Shown one piece after another: positions 8,287 through 17,742 of a DNA stretch of 64,000 bases. Made by a program: the position numbers and the translations under genes. Within the stretch, counting starts at the first letter, position 1. Every line of letters starts with the position of its first letter. The DNA is from DAOTXL01 sp034435455 (GTDB lineage: Bacteria > Chloroflexota > Anaerolineae > JAAYZQ01), in assembly GCA_034435455.1 (NCBI GenBank), contig DAOTXL010000070.1, positions 56,706 to 120,705 of the forward strand, given 5' to 3'. A model generated the notes under the pieces. The model saw nothing but the letters and a program-made list of their open reading frames with translations. It had not been told where the DNA came from and did no database searches.

Positions 8287-9717
8287 CTACCGCAACGCGA
8301 CAAAGACCGGCACCGTGCTGGTTGTGGCATCCACCGGCCCGGCCACCTTGCCCAGGATCGCGCCTTCGTTCTCCACACCTGCCCCGGCCTTCTGAGCCTT
8401 CCCCGGTGTGGACGCGACGGTGAGCAGGTCGCCGATCTGGAGGCCCCCGGCAGGCACGTCCACCTTGACGGCCGGCACCAGCCCGCCGGTCACGATAGCC
8501 AGGTAGCCCTGGGGAGGGATAGCGCCCTCTATCGGTTGGACATCCAGTGTCTCGCCCGTGCCCGGTTCCACCTCTTTCATCTCCAGGCGCACGGCCTGTA
8601 GCGCCACGCCGACGACCGCCGAGGCGTGGGTAGCATCGGCCTTGCGCACGGCCAGCAGCGGCTCGCCGCCGAACGGCGACTCGATGACACCGGCCAAGGC
8701 GACCACATCGCCCGGTTCCAGCGGCTCGTCGCCGCCGTTGACGACCAGCAGCCGGTCGGCGCGCAGGCTCCAATAGCCGCCGGCCGAGTAGACGCCGCCG
8801 ACTCCGGCAAAGTAGGCGTCGTACCAGCCCTCCTGGCTGATGGCATAGATCCCCCGATAGTTCTCGCTGACAAACGAGCCAGCGTACCCATTGTAGGCGT
8901 CTGTGCCGTTGCTCTGCGCCTGGACCCCGACCCGGCCTTCAAAGTAGCCGCCAACGCCGGAGCTGACGTTATTTCCCACGCCATACACCCCCACGCCGTT
9001 GGTGCTCTGGCCATAGACGCCGGGGGCACGGGTGTTGTTCGTGCTGCGCGTGGCGTTGCTGTAGCCGTACACGCCGATGCCGTTGTCGCTGTAAAAGTAG
9101 CCGCCGTAGCCACGCGCCTGCTGGCTGCCGCCGTCGTAGCCGTAAACCGCATAACTGTCGTGGCTGTAACCGGCCACCCCAAAGCCGCCAGTGGAGTAGC
9201 CGTGCACCGCCGTGCCGGTGACACTGTCGGCCCGCACGGCGCCGCCGGTGGCCAGGTTGCTAAGCTGGAACACCTCCACGCCCCAGCCTTGGGGAATGTC
9301 CCCTACGATTCTGGCTCCCGGTCGCAAACTGAGGGCATAGGGCACGGGCAGCAGCTCTTGCCGGGGTGTGAGCCACTCGCCATTCACATAGATACGCAGC
9401 CACAGCCCCCGGCCATCGAACTCGGGCGGGTCCACGCTCAGGCCCACGTTGAACAGGCCGCTGTCCACCTCCACGTTGATCACGCCGCTGTCCCATAGCA
9501 GCGTCCCGGCCCCCGGATCGTCGTACACCTGGAAGCGCATCGGGTACGTGCCGCTCAACGGCGCGCCTCCTGGATCGGTCAACCGGCCCTGATAGTTGAT
9601 CGCGCCGGCGACGATGGCCTCCGGTTCGGGCTGGCCGGCCAACGCTCCGGCACCGCCGGCCAGCAACACCAACGTGGCTATCGCCACAACGGCAAACCAG
9701 ATCGTTTGCGTTTTCAT
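8287..9717 (-). CDS. large secreted Gly/Tyr-rich beta-repeat protein
   Basis: A 476-aa exported protein of unknown function. The signal peptide is followed by a domain starting INYQGRLTDPGG, a module seen at the N-terminus of many exported proteins of environmental bacteria. A central region (about 150-300) has short repeats of the VYGYSxxxxGVYG kind, likely a stacked beta structure similar to tail-fibre or haemagglutinin-like repeats. The C-terminal domain (about 310-476) looks like a separate beta domain. I placed the start at 9717 because AAGGAG lies at the right distance from it; ten further codons upstream are open. It is probably a cell-surface fibre or adhesin. Confidence 0.8.
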   Translation of the reverse strand: MKTQTIWFAVVAIATLVLLAGGAGALAGQPEPEAIVAGAINYQGRLTDPGGAPLSGTYPMRFQVYDDPGAGTLLWDSGVINVEVDSGLFNVGLSVDPPEFDGRGLWLRIYVNGEWLTPRQELLPVPYALSLRPGARIVGDIPQGWGVEVFQLSNLATGGAVRADSVTGTAVHGYSTGGFGVAGYSHDSYAVYGYDGGSQQARGYGGYFYSDNGIGVYGYSNATRSTNNTRAPGVYGQSTNGVGVYGVGNNVSSGVGGYFEGRVGVQAQSNGTDAYNGYAGSFVSENYRGIYAISQEGWYDAYFAGVGGVYSAGGYWSLRADRLLVVNGGDEPLEPGDVVALAGVIESPFGGEPLLAVRKADATHASAVVGVALQAVRLEMKEVEPGTGETLDVQPIEGAIPPQGYLAIVTGGLVPAVKVDVPAGGLQIGDLLTVASTPGKAQKAGAGVENEGAILGKVAGPVDATTSTVPVFVALR

Positions 9718-9804
9718 TTCCATCTCCTTTCCAAAATTGAATTTCATCCAACTTGATTGCCCACTCCATTTTCAGTTCAGTACAATTCTTTATTTCACCT
9801 CTCC

Positions 9805-11841
9805 TCACGGCTCCAGGCCTATCTCCTGCTGCAAAGCCAACGCAGCCGGGTTGTCCGGGTCGAGCTGCAATGCCTGCCTGAGGGCCGACACCGCCGCTTC
9901 AGACTCCCCTGACTGCCGGTAGCAGCGAGCCAGGCCCAGGTGAGCGTAAACCAATCCCGGCTCCCAGTGCGTGGCTTGCTGATAGGCTTCCAGTGCCTCC
10001 GCCACGTGCCCCTGAGCCAGCCTGGCGTCGCCCAGGTGGGCAAAGGCGTAGCCGTCGGTGGCATCCAGGTCCACCGCCTGTTGGAATTTGGCGGCTGCCA
10101 GGGCAAACTGTCTGCCTTCCTGGTACACCATGCCCCAGGCGGTGTAGAGCAGGGCGTGGTTGGGCGCCAGCGTTGTGGCCTGACGGTAGGCGTCGTGGGC
10201 CAGGGGCAGTTTCCCGGCATCCCAGCGGTTGCCCCACAGGCCGTACAGCTCACCCAACGCCGCCCAGAGGCGGTAGTCGCCGGGGCGCAGGTCGCGGGCG
10301 GCCAGCAGCTCCGCTTCGGCCCGCGCCAGCCAGGGGAGGGGCCCCTGGACAAAGGCCTGTTGGAGATAGGCCCAGCTCAACGCCTGGTGATGGACTGGCT
10401 CGGCGGGCCACAGGTGGACGGCCCGCTCCAGGGCGGTTGTGGCTCCCGGCCAGTTGCCGCTTTCGGATCGGCGGGCAGCGATCTGGGCGGCCACGTCGGC
10501 GGCCAGGGGCCGGACATTGAACTGAAGCACAGCCCAGCCTACGCCTGCCAGTAACAGCCCTGCCGCTGCCCACCTCTTGTCCCCTGCCTCTTGCTTTCTG
10601 CCCCCTGCCTCTTGCTTCTGTGGGCTTGCCAGGCCGGCCACCACCGCCATCAGGAGTGCCATAGCCGTGGCCGTGGCCGTCACATCAAAGCTCACCAGGT
10701 TGCCGGCAGCATTGCCCGCCACCGCCGCCAGGCCGGCGATCAGCCAGGTCCGCTGCTGCGGGTCGGTCGCCCGCTGCACCGCCCGCCAGCCGACGGCGAA
10801 AAAGGTCGCCAGCAAGGCCAGTCCTGCCGACAGCCCCAATATTCCCGCTGCCGCCGTCCAATCGAGCAGCAGGTTGTGGGCGCGGTCCACCACCAGCCCC
10901 CGGCCCTGGTAGTAGACCAGTTGCGGCGGGTAGACGCGGGGAAAGACCAGGCCCAGCCCGTCGGGGCCGTAGCCCGACAGCGGCCGCCGGCTGATGAGCT
11001 CCAGCGTGGCCCGCCAGATGGTCAGCCGCGCCGCCTCGGAGCCGCCCTCGTGGCCCAGCCACAGTGCGCCGGTCAGCCCGCCGATCAGCATCAGCAGCCC
11101 CCCGAGGATCGCTGCCCATCGCCAGCCCTGCCTCAGCCGGGGCCAGAACCGGAGCAGGCAAAAGAGCCCGGCCGCTACCCCGGCGGCCAGCCATGCTCCC
11201 CGCGCCAGGGTGAGGGCCATGACCACCAGCTCGCCGACGGCCAACCCCAGGCCGCTCAGGCGCTGCCACTTTGTGGGAGCGGTCCAGGCCAGGGCCATCG
11301 TCAGGGGCAGGAGCAGGGCCAGGTAGGCGCCGGTGAAATTCGAGCGGCCCAGCGTGGCAAAAACCGGCGAGCGAGCGTCGCTGACCAGGTCCACCGGCTG
11401 CCAGCCGAGAGCCTGGGCCAGGCCCAGCCCCAGCAGCGGCACCGCCGTCATCGCCATTGCCGTCAACAACCGCCGCGCCTGGTCTGGTGTCCGCAGCCGG
11501 GCCGAGACCACCAGGAACAGCAGCAGATAGCTCAGTTGGGTGAGCAACCCTTGAGCGCGCTCGTAGCTGCCCCACAGGCTCAGGCCCCGGTCGGCAGCCA
11601 GGATGGTAGACATCCCCTGCGCCGCCGCCATGGCCAGCACCGGCCAGAGCAGGGGGTTCCTCCGCAGCTCGCGCCAGGGGGAACGCCGGGTCAGCAGGCA
11701 GTCGGTCAGCCACAGGCCGGCCATCAGCCACGTCAGCGTGCGCAGCAACGCCGCCTTGGTCGGCTCGAACGGCTGCCTGGCCCACAAGTTGATCGCCAGT
11801 GGCACCAGGACGGCCACCAGCAACCAGCCTACTTCCAACAA
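9805..11841 (-). CDS. O-antigen ligase-like membrane protein with C-terminal TPRs
   Basis: A polytopic membrane protein of about 678 aa. The N-terminal ~430 residues are hydrophobic segments with the Wzy_C/WaaL-type signature, including an AHN motif (GLVVDRAHNLLLDW) before a conserved helix. Such proteins join or polymerise polysaccharide units on the outer face of the membrane. After a short Gln/Lys/Glu/Gly-rich linker (SPQKQEAGGRKQEAGDK) the C-terminal ~230 residues are tetratricopeptide repeats (AYxQATTLAPNHA, AYQQATHWEPGLV). The start is uncertain: a TTG at 11841 or 11838 overlapping the end of the mannosidase gene fits best. The linker is one of the recurrent purine-rich cassettes in this window. 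Confidence 0.85.
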   Translation of the reverse strand: MLEVGWLLVAVLVPLAINLWARQPFEPTKAALLRTLTWLMAGLWLTDCLLTRRSPWRELRRNPLLWPVLAMAAAQGMSTILAADRGLSLWGSYERAQGLLTQLSYLLLFLVVSARLRTPDQARRLLTAMAMTAVPLLGLGLAQALGWQPVDLVSDARSPVFATLGRSNFTGAYLALLLPLTMALAWTAPTKWQRLSGLGLAVGELVVMALTLARGAWLAAGVAAGLFCLLRFWPRLRQGWRWAAILGGLLMLIGGLTGALWLGHEGGSEAARLTIWRATLELISRRPLSGYGPDGLGLVFPRVYPPQLVYYQGRGLVVDRAHNLLLDWTAAAGILGLSAGLALLATFFAVGWRAVQRATDPQQRTWLIAGLAAVAGNAAGNLVSFDVTATATAMALLMAVVAGLASPQKQEAGGRKQEAGDKRWAAAGLLLAGVGWAVLQFNVRPLAADVAAQIAARRSESGNWPGATTALERAVHLWPAEPVHHQALSWAYLQQAFVQGPLPWLARAEAELLAARDLRPGDYRLWAALGELYGLWGNRWDAGKLPLAHDAYRQATTLAPNHALLYTAWGMVYQEGRQFALAAAKFQQAVDLDATDGYAFAHLGDARLAQGHVAEALEAYQQATHWEPGLVYAHLGLARCYRQSGESEAAVSALRQALQLDPDNPAALALQQEIGLEP

Positions 11842-14579
11842 GCCGGCCCCCTCGCCTCTTCGCTGATTCGCATCCCCACCGTCCTGGCCTGCCAGGCGCC
11901 GACGGTCAGGCGCACGGCCCGGCCCCCCTCGACGGCCAGCGCCCGTTGGGGTTCTTCGGCCAGGTTCAACTCCTCGGCGGCCAGGATGGGGCAGAACAGG
12001 CGCACGGTGGCCTGAACCGCTTCCCCCGTCGGGTTGTAGAAGCGGACGACCAGGCACTCCTGTCGCTCACCCCGTTTGACGGCGCTGAGGACCAGCGTTT
12101 CCGGCTCCAGGGTCAGGAACGACCCTTCCGAGGGCAGGTCGCCGCTCAGGTCGAGCGGTTTGAGCCGAATCCTGCCCCATACCATCGGGTCGGTTGGATT
12201 GGGGATTGTGCCTTCTCGCTCGGTACCCCGCCGCACATAGACCGGTGCGCGGAAAGTGTAAGCATCGCGGTAGATGCTCTGCCAGTCGCCGGCATGGGGG
12301 ACAAGGGCATACTCGAAGGTGTGGAGGCCGAGGCATTGCGCCTCGGGCGTGGGCAGGCCCGGCCCGGCGTGGCCGACGCGGGTGTACAGGTCGTCGCGAG
12401 AAAGATCGCCTACACAGCGCAGCAGGGTGATGGCCAGGGTGTTGCGCCCGCCGTCGCGCAGCACCTCATACTCGGCCAGGCCCCGGTTGAAAATCGCCAG
12501 CCCGGCCTGCCCGTCCGACAGGTCCACGAAATAACGCTGGTGACGGGTGGGGCAGGGGGGCTGGACCCAACCCTCGCCGGCGGGCAGGTCAATGGGCCGC
12601 AGCAGCACATGCCAGTGGCCGTCGGCGGCGGCCACATCAGTTTGCAGGTCGGTGGGGAAGCAAACGCGCAGGCGATGATCGCGGGCGCGGTTGTCCACGG
12701 TGGTGCGCAGCTCCAGCCGGCGGCTGTCGTGGCGCAGGGTGACGACCGTGGTGATGGGGCAGGCCACCCGCTCCGGGCTGCGGCGCTGACGGTCGGCGGT
12801 CAGCGAGCAGGGCAGCTCCAATCTGTGGGTGATTTCATAGGCGGTTTGCAGCGGACCGGCGTGGAACAGGCGGAGGGCGGCCGGTTGCCCCAGGGTGCAC
12901 AACTGCTCCGGGTGGGGGCAGGGGGAGTAATCGTACTCATCGCCGGCATCCTCCTGGTCGCAAAAGTAGAGCAGGTCGCGGAAGTGGCGGCCGGTCTCCC
13001 TGTCCAGCAGCGAGAGTGTCCCGTCGGCGCCGATTTCGACGCGCAGGTAGCGGTTCTCCATGCCGTTGGGCAGCAGGCGGATGGGGTATTTGATGGGGAC
13101 CGATTCGGTCGGCGGGCCGGGCAGGGCGTAGAGGACCCGATAACCACACGGGGGCAGGTCGGCCACAGCCACCGCCAGCCGCACCCGCTGCACCGGCTCG
13201 AACCTGTTGACCTCCACCTCGGTGGCGTCTGTCTGGCCCAGCCGCTGGATGGGGACCCTCTGCCCGTCGGCGGTGACCAGGGAAAAGTCGCGGGCGGTTT
13301 CCTCCTCCTGGTCAAAGCTCAGCTCTATCTCCACCGTCTCGGTCCGCGACCAGGCGGTAGGGTTGAACAGCACAAAGGGCACGCCCGGCCGGGCCGTGCG
13401 GTCTATGCGGCGTGTGATGGCCCGCAGGCCGTCGCGGGCCAGGGCGGAGGCTATCTGCTCGACCTGGGCAAAGCGGACCATATCCTCCCGATGGACATCA
13501 TCCACACTACAGCCGCACAGGTCGTCGTGGGGATGGTTTTGCAGCAGAGTCTGCCAGGCCAGCCGCAGGAAGGGGGCCGGATAGGGTTGCCCCAGCAGCC
13601 AGGCCCAGGCGCTCAGCGGCTCGGCATAGCATTCCAACAGAGTCTGGGCCCGCTCGTTGGCCTGCTGGAGGTAAACCCGCGAGGAATAGACCCCTTGCAG
13701 GGCGTTGGCGTAGCGGCTGCGGTTGAACTCGCCCTGAAAGGTGGGCAGGTCGTCGCCGACCGCTGCCCGGATACGGGCAACGTACTCGGGCAGGCTACCG
13801 TGCACAATCTCCACGTCGGAGAGGACCCGGTTGGCGTGGGCGATGATCTGCGGCAGACGAGGCTCGGCTTCGGTGTGATCGGTGCCGTTGAGGAGGAGCA
13901 GGGTGTCGGCCCGGCTGTGTGGCTTCAGCCGCTCCACCGTCTGGCGGATGCGCTCCAGGGCCAGGTCCAGGTCAAACTCGAAGGCGCCGGGATCGCCGCC
14001 GGGCAGGGGATAGCCCAGATTGGCCGCGTTTCCATAGCCGTCGCGCAGGTGGACCGCCAGCACCCGTGAGCCATCGGGCGCTGCCCACCAGAACTGGTCG
14101 CCCAGCGCCTCCCCTTCGTCGCCCAGGCCCCGCCAAAAAACCGCCGAACCGATGCCGGCCCCATGCAGAATCTGGGGCAACTGGCCGATGTGACCAAAGG
14201 CATCGGGCGTGTAGCCTTCACGCATGGCGCCCCCCAACTCGCGGGCCATCTCCAGCCCCAACATCAGGTTGCGGACCAGCGCCTCCGGGCTGACCAGATA
14301 CTCATCGGCCAGGGCATACCAGGGGCCCACCAGCAACCGCCCCGCCCGGATATGCTGCTCCAGGTTCGCGCGGCGCTCCGGCCGGACCTCCAGGTAGTCC
14401 TGCACCGGCAGCATCTGCCCGTCGAGGGTAAAACAACGGAAGGCGGGGTCGCTGTCCAGGATGTCGAGCAGGCGGTCTATCAGTCGCACCAGCCGCAGGC
14501 GAAAGGCCTGGAAGGGCAGATACCAGGCCCGGTCCCAATGGGTTTCTGAAACCAAAATGGCGATGAACGGTTTGCTCAT
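11829..14579 (-). CDS. alpha-mannosidase, glycoside hydrolase family 38
   Basis: A 916-aa cytoplasmic GH38 enzyme that removes alpha-linked mannose. The zinc site starts with His14 and Asp16 (ETHWDRAWY). The probable nucleophile is Asp126 in YTPDAFGH, followed by GQLPQIL. A middle helical domain has HPHDDLCGCSVDDVH, which holds further metal and substrate residues. The C-terminal half is the usual beta-sandwich region. Length and order match MngB-type enzymes. There is no signal peptide, so it acts on imported or recycled mannosides. It is first in its operon, behind the promoter at 14626-14654, and overlaps the ligase gene by about 13 bases. Confidence 0.95.
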   Translation of the reverse strand: MSKPFIAILVSETHWDRAWYLPFQAFRLRLVRLIDRLLDILDSDPAFRCFTLDGQMLPVQDYLEVRPERRANLEQHIRAGRLLVGPWYALADEYLVSPEALVRNLMLGLEMARELGGAMREGYTPDAFGHIGQLPQILHGAGIGSAVFWRGLGDEGEALGDQFWWAAPDGSRVLAVHLRDGYGNAANLGYPLPGGDPGAFEFDLDLALERIRQTVERLKPHSRADTLLLLNGTDHTEAEPRLPQIIAHANRVLSDVEIVHGSLPEYVARIRAAVGDDLPTFQGEFNRSRYANALQGVYSSRVYLQQANERAQTLLECYAEPLSAWAWLLGQPYPAPFLRLAWQTLLQNHPHDDLCGCSVDDVHREDMVRFAQVEQIASALARDGLRAITRRIDRTARPGVPFVLFNPTAWSRTETVEIELSFDQEEETARDFSLVTADGQRVPIQRLGQTDATEVEVNRFEPVQRVRLAVAVADLPPCGYRVLYALPGPPTESVPIKYPIRLLPNGMENRYLRVEIGADGTLSLLDRETGRHFRDLLYFCDQEDAGDEYDYSPCPHPEQLCTLGQPAALRLFHAGPLQTAYEITHRLELPCSLTADRQRRSPERVACPITTVVTLRHDSRRLELRTTVDNRARDHRLRVCFPTDLQTDVAAADGHWHVLLRPIDLPAGEGWVQPPCPTRHQRYFVDLSDGQAGLAIFNRGLAEYEVLRDGGRNTLAITLLRCVGDLSRDDLYTRVGHAGPGLPTPEAQCLGLHTFEYALVPHAGDWQSIYRDAYTFRAPVYVRRGTEREGTIPNPTDPMVWGRIRLKPLDLSGDLPSEGSFLTLEPETLVLSAVKRGERQECLVVRFYNPTGEAVQATVRLFCPILAAEELNLAEEPQRALAVEGGRAVRLTVGAWQARTVGMRISEEARGPACWK

Positions 14580-14625
14580 GGTGGTGTGTTCTCCTTACTC
14601 TGCCGGATTAACCCTGCCGAGTTCT

Positions 14626-14654
14626 ATTGTAACCGAAAAGCAGCTTTCCGGCAA
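14626..14654 (-). promoter_or_regulatory. promoter for the mannosidase operon
   Basis: Minus-strand TTGCCG (14649-14654) and TACAAT (14626-14631), 17 bases apart. It stands back to back with the plus-strand promoter at 14693-14721. Confidence 0.62.
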
Positions 14655-14692
14655 GCGGGGGGAAAGGGCGCAGGTCAGCCCCCTTGTCATAT

Positions 14693-14721
14693 TTGACAGT
14701 ATGGGCAGGCAGTGGCATAAT
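14693..14721 (+). promoter_or_regulatory. sigma70-type promoter for the alpha/beta hydrolase
   Basis: TTGACA (14693-14698) and CATAAT (14716-14721) are 17 bases apart. The expected transcript start is near 14728, giving a leader of about 110 bases before the hydrolase start. Confidence 0.72.
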
Positions 14722-14837
14722 CGGTTGCTGACTCTTCTACTGATAAGGATATCCATGTTCAACAAACAACTTTATAAGAGGGCGCCATGCTGCATCTGCG
14801 GCGGGAGCGGATGTCGTCTTGGGGCCGGAGGTGCGCG

Positions 14838-15785
14838 GTGAGGATGAAGGCCCTGAAAATTGCGGCCGGCGTGTTGGCCGGCATCTCTCTGCTAACCTTG
14901 GCCGGCCCTGTTGTTGGGGAGATGATCGCCATCTTTCCCCCCTTTTTTCCCCGGCAGCATGTCACGCCGCTGAGCGGCCTGAGCCTGTCCTACGAAGAGG
15001 TGGCTTTTCCCACGACCGATGGGTTGACGCTGCGGGGATGGTTCATTCCGGCGGAACAGCCCGACGCCCCGGCGATCGTGTATGCGCCGGCCACCGGCAC
15101 CGATCAGCGATCGGGCCTGTCGCTTGTGCCCGCTTTTCATCGCGCCGGCTATCACGTGCTGTTGTTCAGCTATCGAGGCCACGCCCAGAGCGATGGGCAG
15201 CGAGGGGCCTTCACCTATGGCGATGCCGAAAGCCGGGATCTGGATGCGGCTGTGAATTTTCTGTTCCAGGTCAAGGGGGTCCGGCCGATCGGGCTGATCG
15301 GCCATTCTGTCGGCGCCGCCTCGGCCATCCTGAGCGCAGCGCGCAACCCGCGGGTGGCTGCTGTAGTAGCCGTCGCACCGTTCAACTGCGTGGCCGAGGT
15401 GTGGAACACCAGCCGGCCGTCGTTTGTGCCGCCCTTTCTCCTCAATTGGACGATGTGGGTGGTAGAGCAGATCAGGGGGTTCCACCGCGAAAAGGTTTGC
15501 CCTGTGGAGGTCGTGGCTCAGATCGCTCCCCGCCCGTTGCTCATCGTCCACGGCACGGACGACCGGCGCATCACCGAGGCCCAGGTGCGTCATCTGTTCA
15601 CGACGGCCCGCCAACCCAAATCACTGTGGCTGGTGAAGGGGGCCACCCATGGCAGCATCCGCAACCCGGTGCTGGACGAACTGGCCCCTCAGGTGATTGC
15701 CTTTTTCGACGCTGCCTTACGGGATGGGCATCGGCCGACAACCGGGGTGGCGTATCGGCAGGTGGGCTCCCTCTGCTGGCAGTGA
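14838..15785 (+). CDS. alpha/beta hydrolase, membrane-anchored
   Basis: An alpha/beta-fold hydrolase of about 315 aa. The nucleophile elbow is GHSVG, the acid lies in HGTDD and the catalytic His in ATHGS. This order and spacing match the prolyl-oligopeptidase/dienelactone-hydrolase-like group that acts on esters or peptides. A hydrophobic N-terminal segment (AAGVLAGISLLTLAGPVVGE) probably anchors it or exports it. I prefer the GTG at 14838, six bases after GGAGG; ATG at 14844 or 14787 are alternatives. The related protein at 51910-52845 shares the anchor-plus-hydrolase plan. The substrate is unknown. Confidence 0.87.
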   Translation: MRMKALKIAAGVLAGISLLTLAGPVVGEMIAIFPPFFPRQHVTPLSGLSLSYEEVAFPTTDGLTLRGWFIPAEQPDAPAIVYAPATGTDQRSGLSLVPAFHRAGYHVLLFSYRGHAQSDGQRGAFTYGDAESRDLDAAVNFLFQVKGVRPIGLIGHSVGAASAILSAARNPRVAAVVAVAPFNCVAEVWNTSRPSFVPPFLLNWTMWVVEQIRGFHREKVCPVEVVAQIAPRPLLIVHGTDDRRITEAQVRHLFTTARQPKSLWLVKGATHGSIRNPVLDELAPQVIAFFDAALRDGHRPTTGVAYRQVGSLCWQ

Positions 15786-15813
15786 GCGGTTGGGGTGGAG
15801 GTTTGTGGTACGG

Positions 15814-16479
15814 CTATTTTTCCTCGGGCCGGCGGCGGATCCATTCCTCATGAGAGGCGATGTCCCGGTCAAGGAACAGGCGGCGCAAGAGGACCTTCCG
15901 CCGTTCCGGGCCAGGGGGCGGCAGGGGGCGGCGGTTGGCCTCCAGCCGTTTGGCCAGGGTGAGGAGTACCATCGCTCCAGCAGTGGGGGCCACTGTCTCC
16001 GGCCCGCCGACGAAGTGAGACGGCACAGGGAGGGTGACCAGGCTGACCAGGGCCCACGGGGCCGAATCGCCTAACCGCCAGCCAAGGGCCAGGAAGGCCA
16101 GCATCCACACGGAGCCCCAGGGAAAGAGGGCCAGCAGGATGCCTATAAAGCAGCCCAGCCCCCGCCCGCCGGTGAAGCGGAGCCAGATCGGCCAGTTGTG
16201 GCCGATTGCGGCCGCCAACCCGGCTGCTGCGGCAACCGGCATCCCCAACCCCAGCTGCAACCCCAACCATGTCGGCAGGGCGGCCTTGCCGATGTCGAAC
16301 AGGCCCACCGGGACGACCGCCCAGCGGGCCACATGCTCATAGACCATCGAGCCACTGACCGTGCCACTGCCATAGCGCCGCAGGTCCAGGCCTTTGGCCC
16401 AGCGCCCAACCAGGTAGGCGGTCGGGATGGAGCCCAGCAGGTAGCCAGCGATGAGAAGCAAGACTGATTTGACGATCAT
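15814..16479 (-). CDS. PlsY-like acyltransferase (divergent)
   Basis: A 221-aa polytopic protein of the PlsY family, which moves an acyl group from acyl-phosphate to glycerol-3-phosphate at the start of phospholipid synthesis. Motif 1 (GSIPTAYLVGR) and motif 3 (GHNWPIWLRFTGGRG) are clear. Motif 2, normally GSGNxGxTN, reads GSGTVSGSMVYE and has lost the usual Asn residues. The window also encodes a second, more canonical PlsY at 61844-62569, so this one may have a changed substrate or role. It is last in the unit with DegV and MFS, 13 bases after MFS. Confidence 0.82.
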   Translation of the reverse strand: MIVKSVLLLIAGYLLGSIPTAYLVGRWAKGLDLRRYGSGTVSGSMVYEHVARWAVVPVGLFDIGKAALPTWLGLQLGLGMPVAAAAGLAAAIGHNWPIWLRFTGGRGLGCFIGILLALFPWGSVWMLAFLALGWRLGDSAPWALVSLVTLPVPSHFVGGPETVAPTAGAMVLLTLAKRLEANRRPLPPPGPERRKVLLRRLFLDRDIASHEEWIRRRPEEK

Positions 16480-16492
16480 CTTTCCCCCTCTG

Positions 16493-17734
16493 TCAGCTCC
16501 GCGCCTGGTGCAGGCCCACAGCCCCGGCCCCCACAGCCAGCAGGCCGAGCAGGCCCATCACCGGGCGGATACCCACGTGGTCGGCCAGGGCGCCACCTAG
16601 CAGCAGGGGCAACACTGCTGCCGCATTGGCCAGGGCCAGTTGGGCGGCAATCACCCGGCCCCGCAGGGGGGCTGGGGGCCGCTGTTGCAATACCGTGCGC
16701 GCCGGGATGATGATCATGGCCAGCGCCACCCCGATCCCCAAAATCAGGGGCAACACCAGCCACAATCTGCCGGTCCCGCTGCTCAGCAGACTCAGCAGAC
16801 CCAGGCTCCCTCCCAGGGCGGTGAGGCCCACGGCGCTCCACACCGGCCAGCTAAGCCGTTTCTCCCAACGTCCGACGAGGAACGAGCCCAGGACAAAGCC
16901 CAGGCCCCCCGGCAGCATCAGAAATGGGGCGTTTTCCACACTCACCCCCAGGTAGCGGGAGACCAACCCCGGCACCAGCGCCAGCAGCACCAGCAGCAGC
17001 ACGGCCGCCAGGGTAGCCTGCATCACCATCAGGCTCAGCAGGCGGTCCCTGGCGATAGCCCGCCAGCCGGCCTGCAGGCCGGCGAGCAGGTGGGCCAGGG
17101 TACCCCGTTCTCCCCGAGAGCTCTCCACCGCAGGTCGGGACCTGGGCAGTGGGGTGACCAGGGCCAGAGCGGTCAGGCATAGGACGGCCCCCATCAGCCC
17201 GACGGCCGGCGCACCGGCGAGGCGGATGACCAGTGGGCCGAGGAGGACTATGCCCATCCCTTCGGCGGCCAGGGTGCCGAACTGGACCAGGGCATTGGCC
17301 GATACCAGGTTTGTTTTGCCCACCAGGTCGGGCAGGAGGGCCAGCTCGGAGGTCAGGGCGAACTGGTTAAAGGTGGCCCCGGCGACGTTGACGGCGTAGA
17401 TGAGCGCCAGCGCCGGGCCGTCGGTCAGGAGGCTGAGGCCCAGCCAGAAAGCCAGGGCGAGCAGGGCGCGGGCAGCATGGCTGACCATGAGCACGGGCAC
17501 CTGCCCCCGGCGGTCCACCACGGCCCCGGCGACGAGAGAGGTCAGAAAGGCCGGCAGGATGGAGGACAGGATGACCAGCCCGGTCTTGATGCTGGAGTGG
17601 GTCTGCTGTTCGACCAGCACCACCCCGGCCAGGCTGAGGCTGTAGACGACCGTTACCGCGCTGAATTGAGCTGCCCACAGCCGGCCGAACGGCCCGTTTT
17701 TGAGCAGCGATCTATCGAGCGAACGTCCGTCCAT
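16493..17734 (-). CDS. MFS transporter
   Basis: A 413-aa transporter of the major facilitator superfamily with about twelve hydrophobic segments. It has a loop motif between segments 2 and 3 (GAVVDRRGQVPVLMVSH), the family's G-x3-D-R-x-G-R signature. The pattern is closest to the macrolide-efflux/enterobactin-exporter-like group. Its substrate cannot be predicted. It lies 8 bases after degV and 13 before the PlsY-like gene, so all three are co-transcribed. Confidence 0.88.
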   Translation of the reverse strand: MDGRSLDRSLLKNGPFGRLWAAQFSAVTVVYSLSLAGVVLVEQQTHSSIKTGLVILSSILPAFLTSLVAGAVVDRRGQVPVLMVSHAARALLALAFWLGLSLLTDGPALALIYAVNVAGATFNQFALTSELALLPDLVGKTNLVSANALVQFGTLAAEGMGIVLLGPLVIRLAGAPAVGLMGAVLCLTALALVTPLPRSRPAVESSRGERGTLAHLLAGLQAGWRAIARDRLLSLMVMQATLAAVLLLVLLALVPGLVSRYLGVSVENAPFLMLPGGLGFVLGSFLVGRWEKRLSWPVWSAVGLTALGGSLGLLSLLSSGTGRLWLVLPLILGIGVALAMIIIPARTVLQQRPPAPLRGRVIAAQLALANAAAVLPLLLGGALADHVGIRPVMGLLGLLAVGAGAVGLHQARS

Positions 17735-17742
17735 GCCATTTC

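Noticed and set aside
10591..12015. Long plus-strand ORF opposite the O-antigen-ligase/TPR gene
   Set aside because: It is a shadow frame rich in Gln, Pro and His, while the minus strand gives clear membrane helices and TPRs.
11799..14069. Long plus-strand ORF (756 codons) opposite the mannosidase
   Set aside because: It is a frame shadow of a clear GH38 gene in high-GC DNA; the translation is Gly/Gln/His-rich with no domain.
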